DNA from: Caprella mutica
Lineage: Eukaryota; Arthropoda; Malacostraca; Amphipoda; Caprellidae
Reading direction: 5' to 3'
Length of the DNA stretch: 64,000 nt
Assembly (NCBI GenBank): GCA_947561585.1
Contig: CANNZV010001052.1
Span: 1 to 64,000 of the forward strand
This document shows positions 57,672-64,000 of the stretch, one piece after another (positions within the stretch are counted from its first letter, which is position 1; the number at the start of each line of letters is the position of its first letter). Made by a program: the position numbers and the translations under genes. Under the pieces are notes generated by a model. That model worked only from the letters and a program-made list of their open reading frames with translations, was not told the origin of the DNA and made no database searches.

Positions 57672-57853
57672 ATAGGGTAAATTACGAGTTGTCGAACAGA
57701 TCCACATATTCGATCATATATGAAAAAAGTTTTAATACTATTTATTTTAATTTATTTTATTTTAATTAAAATAAAAGTTTAAAACAGAAGAAATAAATAA
57801 TCCGTATCGAAAATATAGAACCGTCCGATAACTCGAAACATACCCTAACTCAT
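57672..57853. mobile_element. Hairpin MITE, GGGTAAGTT family (copy 6)
   Basis: TAGGGTAAATTACGAGTTGT on the left is mirrored by the complement of AACTCGAAACATACCCTA on the right. The inner parts TCCACATATTCGATCATA and TATCGAAAATATAGAACC also match. The centre is TTTTATTTTAATTAAAATAA. About 180 bp. Confidence 0.8.
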
Positions 57854-57859
57854 TGCCAG

Positions 57860-58129
57860 ATGGAGCGTCTTTCCTTTTTTTATAAGCCTATCTGTACTTT
57901 TTTCCTTATTCACCAGCCCGTAAAGTCATTAGTGCGACTGCAGTTCAAAGTGCAACTGCGTACATTTTTCCTCACCGAAATCAATCGTGTTACAAAGTTA
58001 GCCATTGAAACGGCGAAAATAGTTCGTAAGGAAGGCTGCGATTGCAGCCCGTTTGCGATGAGAAAAGCAAGAGAGAGAGATACGCAAGTGTATTGGAAAA
58101 AACACCTCCTCCGTCAAATAGTTAAATAG
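57860..58129 (+). other. Unrecognised 89-codon open frame
   Basis: The DNA is less AT-rich than its surroundings and the frame has a protein-like mix (LAIETAKIVRKEGCDCSPF, then MRKARERDTQVYWKK). A few codons remain readable after the stop (AKEQLPEANYKYWIESF). I do not recognise it. It could be a fragment of a mobile element or a spurious frame. It directly follows the MITE at 57672-57853. Confidence 0.2.
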
Positions 58130-58944
58130 GCAAAGGAACAATTACCAGAAGCTAACTATAAATACTGGATAGAAAGTTTCAATATAGGTAATCATTAAAA
58201 AAAACATATTTATTCAAAAAACTATTGCTTATAGAACTGAATGGTATTTACTTTTCTTCAATAATAATTTAGCGATAAAAACATTAAGCAATCAATATAG
58301 TGCTTCATTTTATTATAGAAATATTATCGTATACTATCATCTTCAACAATGTATAAGAAATTGTTTATGAGAATTATTCTTATATATCATTTATTCAATG
58401 TTTATCAATGCTATTTATATTATTGATATACAATGATAAATGATATATAGCATAAGTTCGAGTTATTTATTTTTAATTTCAATTACTAAAATTATTATGC
58501 AATAATTGCATAAAGTACAATGTATATATTTCCTTTCAATAATTTTTATTTTAATAAATTTAACAATAACTCATTCAATTTAGACGAGACGATTATTTAC
58601 ATGCAAATACGAACGATATTTAATTCATTTAAATTCTAGTATTTTAATTATGCTTTTTTGAGATTTTGATTTTGAGAATAAATAGAAAACGTATTTCTAT
58701 TTGGTTTCGATCTCAATAGTCTTTTTCCTTTATGAATCATCATCTAAAAACAAATAAATGCCATTTAAATATAACCTTCCGCACTCTACGAAGGTAATAA
58801 TATATATTCTATAATTTAAAACTACAAGTCTACAACACTCAAAATTGGCATTGTCAGTTTTTATAGCATGTTAAATCTAGTTAAAGAAAGATAGATTTAT
58901 AGGTGTAATAAAATTTATTATAATTACGATGTCTTAATCATTGA

Positions 58945-59560
58945 CTGGCTTTGATAACAATGGGTTATGTTTAGCAGCAACATCGCCACACTGTCCCAGT
59001 CCGTGAAATATGGCTAGATGCTCGCCGACTTTCTTCTGCTCTTGATTAATTGTTGCGCCTAACTCGCCAAGATGGATTGGATAAGCAGTCCGTGCTACGA
59101 TTATTAATTACTATTTTAAGGCTAATTTATTAGCTTTGGATTGCAATGTAATTGTTACAAGCTATCAGATGCGTATAAAAAACATTTACATTGTTTTTAC
59201 GTATAGTATATAATATACTGTATCTCACCAAACCAGTCGCCGTGAAAACTCCGCATGCAAGAAGCAAGCACCGTCAACTCCGCCGTATAGTTGCGGTTAT
59301 GCTAGTCTAATTCAAATTGATATTCCACAGGACTGGAATAGACACATCATTGCCGCTATATTTATCTCCTTCATCTGATACGATCGCTGAGGATCTATCT
59401 GGCCCTAGATCGCGGTGATCTGTCTTACTCCGCATAACTGATTAATGAGGGGGAGCTGTTTTGCCGATTCTGACACGTTTAAGGAGTCCACTAATGGCTC
59501 GGACTAAGACCCATTGACTTCACTAAAGGATATGGTGGGGAATATCCTGAATTGTGGAGG
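58945..59560. promoter_or_regulatory. Candidate regulatory region in Vg intron
   Basis: About 600 bp of non-repetitive, less AT-rich sequence with several compact blocks (CTGTCCCAGTCCGTG, GCTCGCCGACTTTCTTCTGC, CTAGATCGCGGTGATC, CTGATTAATGAGG). No coding frame. This is the largest such block downstream of the TDU exon and is a plausible conserved enhancer, by inference only. Confidence 0.35.
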
Positions 59561-60227
59561 TGAAACTCTGCCAAAAGAAATACAAATAATTCGGATAAAT
59601 GTATGGTTTATATACATAGAAGAACTGGTGTAATATTGAACAGAAAACCTTGGCATGGTTTTCAAAATAGTATGAATTGTAAATTTACATGATTATAAAA
59701 CGAGTTAGTGATTAATAAATAGCATTGAATGCAATGTCATATTGAATTCTAAATATGTAACCATATTGATTAAAATAATATAGTATTCTTGTTTATTTTT
59801 TTATAGAAATAGTCATTAAAATAAGTTTTCTTTAATATTCAAATAAAAACTTTATTAATATATATATAATGTATATGAAGTATAATTATACGATATATAC
59901 GATGATATATTTGAATGCAATCTTGACATATATACCATATTATTAAATAATGAAGATATTTAAATGCAAATAATTAAAAATGACAACTAGAAGCAATTGC
60001 ATTAATTAAATCCTATTTATTTATCTCTATGCAATTATTGACGATAATTATTACTAATCAGTCTGATAATTGGCCTAATAACTACTGTTGGTATTTGTGT
60101 TGGTAATTATAGTTATGTTGGTTATATTAACATACAGGGCTGTGCTATAATTGCGAGCTAGAATGGCGAAATGAGTCGGGAAATATTTTATAATTGTATT
60201 ATTAATAGGAATATAGTGGTGAAAGTG

Positions 60228-60552
60228 ATGAGTAACTACATCACACTAAGAGTGATGAGTAGCTACATCACACTAAGAGTGATGAGTAGCTACATCACAC
60301 TAAGAGTGATGAGTAGCTACATCACACTAAGAGTGATGAGTAGCTACATCACACTAAGAGTGATGAGTAGCTACATCACACTAAGAGTGATGAGTAGCTA
60401 CATCACACTAAGAGTGATGAGTAGCTACATCACACTAAGAGTGATGAGTAGCTACATCACACTAAGAGTGATGAGTAACTACATCACACTAAGAGTGATG
60501 AGTAGCTACATCACACTAAGAGTGATGAGTAGCTACATCACACTAAGAGTGA
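60228..60552. repeat. 27-bp tandem array (GTGATGAGTAGCTACATCAC type)
   Basis: Twelve units of GTGATGAGTAGCTACATCAC plus ACTAAGA. Each has inverted GTGATG/CATCAC ends. 27 is a multiple of three, so a 169-codon frame with a 9-residue repeat (VMSSYITLR) is open; it is not supported as a gene. Confidence 0.95.
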
Positions 60553-60619
60553 TGATGTTTGTGATGATGTTGAGAATATTTTTTTCTGTGGCAACCTATA
60601 AGTTTAAGAGAGCCTCAAA

Positions 60620-60662
60620 CATAATCTTCTATGGCCCCACCATAACTTTTTCTTTATTAGGT
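60620..60662. repeat. Single 34/35-bp satellite monomer
   Basis: ATCTTCTATGGCCCCACC plus ATAACTTTTTCTTTATTAGG matches the satellite at 38.3 and 51.1 kb. It lies 70 bp after the 27-bp array. Confidence 0.75.
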
Positions 60663-61009
60663 TATAGAATTAAATTTTAAAAGTTTTATTAATTGTTTTA
60701 TTTTTCGCTTAAATTTTTTTTTTCACTTTTATTCATAATTTGTTTTTTCATTTAATTACTAAGGATTATAATATATTCCAATTTATTACCTAAATATTTA
60801 ATTTAATTATTTAATACGAAAATGTATGAATGTCAATACGCAATCTATAAATTATTTCACATTAAGTAAAAATATTAGATACATACATAATCTAATTAAA
60901 TTATAATATATAGCTCAATGGTAATAATTTTCTCTGTTCCTTAGTTAGTGTTTATTTAATGTGTAGGTTATGTTCTAGTGATAATAAGGTGTATAGTTAA
61001 TGTATAGTA

Positions 61010-61095
61010 AATTGCCCCGGGGGAAGGGTTGACATGACAGGTGTGGGGGGAGGGGGTATAAGGTGAGGGGGGGGGGGGTATAGGGTGTGGGATTA
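61010..61095. other. G-rich tract with quadruplex potential
   Basis: Multiple runs of three to twelve G on the + strand (GGGGGAAGGG, GGGGGGAGGGGG, then twelve G and GGGTGTGGG). Confidence 0.6.
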
Positions 61096-62207
61096 TTAAA
61101 AGGAAGATGAGAATTAATGGGCGGGGTGAAGAACTTTTTACGTAACTAAATCATGTTAATTTATAAATAATTTCTTTATTAGTAAGTAAAATTTTATATT
61201 AGTGATTATAATTATCAATATTGGTAAATAAAATTTTGGGATGGTAATTGAAATTATATATTAGTATAGTTTTATATAAGTAATTAAAAAAATATATATA
61301 TTTCTTGTTACCCATTAACAATATTTTCATCACTTTTTTCATTCACATTCAATCTTTATCTTCAGTTTTCACTTTATTCAATATTATTTACCTCCTGTGC
61401 ATTTTTTTTCTTATAACAATGTATAACGCGATTTATTATCTAAAGCCTAATAATCTTCATTGCCTAACTTAAAGTTACTAAAAAACTAAAACAACACCAA
61501 ACGCCCACTAAAAGTAACGTATAGAAACTTAATATGTAGAATGAATAGGTGATGAGTAAATAACAAATGTAGAAAATTCAGTTACTGAAAATTAATTACT
61601 GTAAAGTAAAATGTCCTTTATCAGATATGGATTAAATATCGCATTGAAATTCCAATAGGTTACAAGTAGAAAAACGCATCAAAATACATTTTAATGCTCA
61701 ATTTTTCATCGCATATACTTTACCATAACTTTAATTATTTATAACAATAAATCATGGTTGATTTAAATAAATCAAGATGTGTTAAAAATATACTCTGACC
61801 TGTTTAATAAATCAAAATAATATATTATAGAAATGCATTCATTGTTATTAAAGTAATTATCATGTGGATCTGGTAATTGTAATATTAATTTCTAAAGAAT
61901 TATTTGTAAAAAAATTTGAATTTTAATCTTCTAAATTTTAAATATTTATTTAATTGAATTTATACTTTTTACATAATTGATATATGCTAGTTAAACAATT
62001 AGTTAAATTATAAGAAGAACACATGGAAATATATACACGTGAATTTGACACTGATGTTAAGTTGGTAAGTCTGCGGACATTGAGATGAACATTTGACTAA
62101 CAATTGATATATATTTTTGACAATTAAAGTGGAATATCATATACTAATTAGAAATAATATTTCATAGAAAATTATATGACGTAAAGATGAAAGTAAATGA
62201 AAGTAAA

Positions 62208-62392
62208 GGGTAAGTTACGAATTACCAGACATCTTCAGATTTCAATCATATAAAGATCATACTTACATCATATATTTTCGACCATTTAACATTTTGGCCA
62301 ATTACAAGGTGAGTTAAACAATACCTATTATATTCTTTTTTATTGTATTATCGAAGATGTGGAACTGTCCGATAATTCGTAACTTGTCATAT
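62208..62392. mobile_element. Hairpin MITE, GGGTAAGTT family (copy 7)
   Basis: AGGGTAAGTTACGAATTACC on the left and, from the right on the reverse strand, GACAAGTTACGAATTATCGG followed by ACAGTTCCACATCTTCGATA. The interior is diverged between the arms. Confidence 0.75.
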
Positions 62393-63796
62393 AGTAAATC
62401 TGGAAAATCGAAGATATCTTCAGAAGTTATTTTATAAAAAGTGAATAGTATATTGAATCATTTCCCTCCTGAAAATAGTTCACACTGTCTCTTTTACTGG
62501 CATGTAACAGTCCTATTCACAGCTTTCTATTTTAGAGAGGGATTAACTTAGCTATAGTGCTAGCCTGCACAGTTATACTATCTACACAACAGTCAGAGAA
62601 AAGTGTATCTGTAATTATTTTTCAGTTAACTAATAGAAACTTTACTAATTGTAATGCTTGAAATTTTTTTAACATTGGTCTAGGTACACGACGACAAATT
62701 TGTAAATTTTGTAAATTAGAAATCTGATATTTGAGAAATTAGCAGTTTGATATACATATTATATTTAGATTATATATATTACGTTTCACATAAAAAGAAT
62801 ACAAAAAAGTTATATGTATTGCTATATATTTTATTTAGACAATCATCACGTATTTAACATTGTAAGACGTTAGGAATTAGAGGGTTACCCTCTTACAAAG
62901 GATTAAACACTCCCCTCTATTGTTAAAGTCCTTCCGGTAGAGACTTTAAAGCCTTTAACTTACTGCCTTAAATGATGAAGATTTTAACTTTAATTTAAAT
63001 TTTATATATATTTTTTACTTTCAATATTGAATAAGCTGTAAAACTTATAATGTGCGACCCATTTTCTTCAGAGTATTACTGTGTTTTTAGGTGTGAAATA
63101 AATAAATTAAAAATAATTTATTATTTAATAATAATATTCATTGGCAAGTTATCAAAAAAACTAATACATTTTTAAAAACAGAATGTATTTGACTTAAGTA
63201 TTTTCAATTTAATTTTAGAAGTTATATATATTTTTGGCAAGTATTTAAGTAGCCCTTTAGTTTCTTCTGTCTTTATAGCACTCTGCACCCTCTTTGTTTT
63301 TGTTTCCACTAAATACTCATTGTTTACTATCCGCTAAATGGTTCACTGAGAGTAACACCTAAAGTAACACCCCCCCCCCCTCAGCTGTCATAAAAGACTA
63401 TTTTTAATTCTTTAATCAATGTACTTTAATCACCATCCGATTAAATTCTTTAATCAATGTGTCAAAGAATTATTCACCACACTGAATGTTTTCATTGGTC
63501 CGTTGATCCTCAAATATTCAATCCTTGCGAAGATTTTAAGATAAAGAAAAAATAACTAAAATGATAACCACTGTTTGACTTTGAATTCCTCTGCGCACTC
63601 TCCCTTTCTCGCTAAATTAATATATATAGAAATTCTATATAGATTTTATTCGGTGTTAATGGAATGCACTTAAGGAGCTCGTCAACACTGTACAATCGTG
63701 TTGTAATCATAAAAAAACCTCCATTATTAAATTCTATCACTGTGTACTTTTACGACTCCGCATTTTATAGTGAGGCACATTCCAATGTAAATAGTA

Positions 63797-64000
63797 CAGT
63801 AGAACTCCTCTATAATGAAATCCTTTATAGTGAATGTGTAGAGTCCTGAGTAAGGTACTAGCCTGTATACTGAACACATTTTCTTTAGTCTGCCATTAAA
63901 TGGCCAATAGTTTTCTGAAACTGATGGACTTTCATGGCAGACTAAGGAAAATATACTCAGTATACTTTTAGTACCTTACTTAAGACTCTACATTCACTAT
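63797..64000. mobile_element. Pogo-like MITE, runs off the window end
   Basis: It begins CAGTAGAACTCCTCTATAAT, followed by GTCCTGAGTAAGGTACTAGC and an internal hairpin around CCAATAGTTTTCTGAAACTG. The mirrored blocks (GTACCTTACTTAAGACTC, TTCACTAT) follow, and the window ends before the right terminus. Same family as 43206-43898. Confidence 0.85.

Larger units (their letters stand above)
44067..64000 (+). other. Vg intron 3 or downstream region (at least 19.9 kb)
   Basis: After the GTAAGT donor no coding exon in matching phase was recognised. The stretch is AT-rich with satellites and MITEs listed separately. Unlisted parts with nothing recognised: 44660-46440 (a 79-codon frame at 44669-44908 has no domain; a C run at about 45728), 47240-48190, 51940-53590 (an 86-codon minus frame at 53328-53588 and a 79-codon minus frame at 52883-53122, neither recognised), 55650-56650, 56900-57670, 58200-58940, 59570-60170, 61100-62200 and 62400-63795. 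Confidence 0.6.

Noticed and set aside
60171..60680. 169-codon frame with a 9-residue repeat
   Set aside because: It is explained by the 27-bp tandem array; no flanking gene structure.

Overview
The window looks like AT-rich animal nuclear DNA, with spliced exons of a metazoan-only gene family, long introns and many transposon remnants and tandem arrays. The only host gene I can name is a vestigial/vestigial-like (Vg/VGLL) transcription cofactor on the + strand. Its first three coding exons lie at 30751-31134, 42928-43113 and 43949-44066; the third carries the TEAD/Scalloped-binding TDU motif. The TDU is closer to the arthropod-type Vg version than to vertebrate VGLL2/3. With the repeat content (including a segment at 42627-42880 that resembles a dispersed repeat I remember from marine molluscs) this suggests a lophotrochozoan, probably a mollusc. 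That assignment is inference.

Layout. 1-30 kb is the gene-poor 5' flank of the Vg gene. It holds dead retroelements (a LINE at about 4.9-8.8 kb and another at 23.3-24.0 kb), a Tc1-like transposon invaded by a minisatellite (27.2-28.8 kb), a nested TTAA-type hairpin cluster (10.5-13.2 kb), MITEs, and a set of non-autonomous elements whose ends are built from iterated 14-16 bp motifs (7.25, 9.85, 24.0 and 29.1 kb). 30.3-30.75 kb is the putative promoter and 5' UTR. 31.1-42.9 kb is intron 1, which contains a dead mariner-type transposase, hairpin MITEs and a 2.1 kb array of 12-bp units. 43.1-43.95 kb is intron 2, mostly a pogo-like MITE with another element nested inside it. From 44.07 kb to the window end is intron 3 or later, full of satellites (19, 32, 35, 17-21, 34 and 27 bp units). 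The conserved exon that normally follows the TDU was not found, so the gene continues past 64 kb or the exon is lost or too diverged.

The most unusual structure is the iterated-end element group. At least five families share an architecture: termini resembling GG-CTCTAGGAC at one end and GGTGCACGGAC at the other, followed by tandem 14-16 bp motifs. Three copies have 9-bp target duplications. The motif differs completely between families, and two families share a conserved internal core despite having different ends. No bacterial genes, CRISPR arrays or rRNA genes were seen, and I recognised no tRNA genes. Twelve long tandem arrays total about 9 kb (about 14 percent of the window) and generate most of the long open reading frames.
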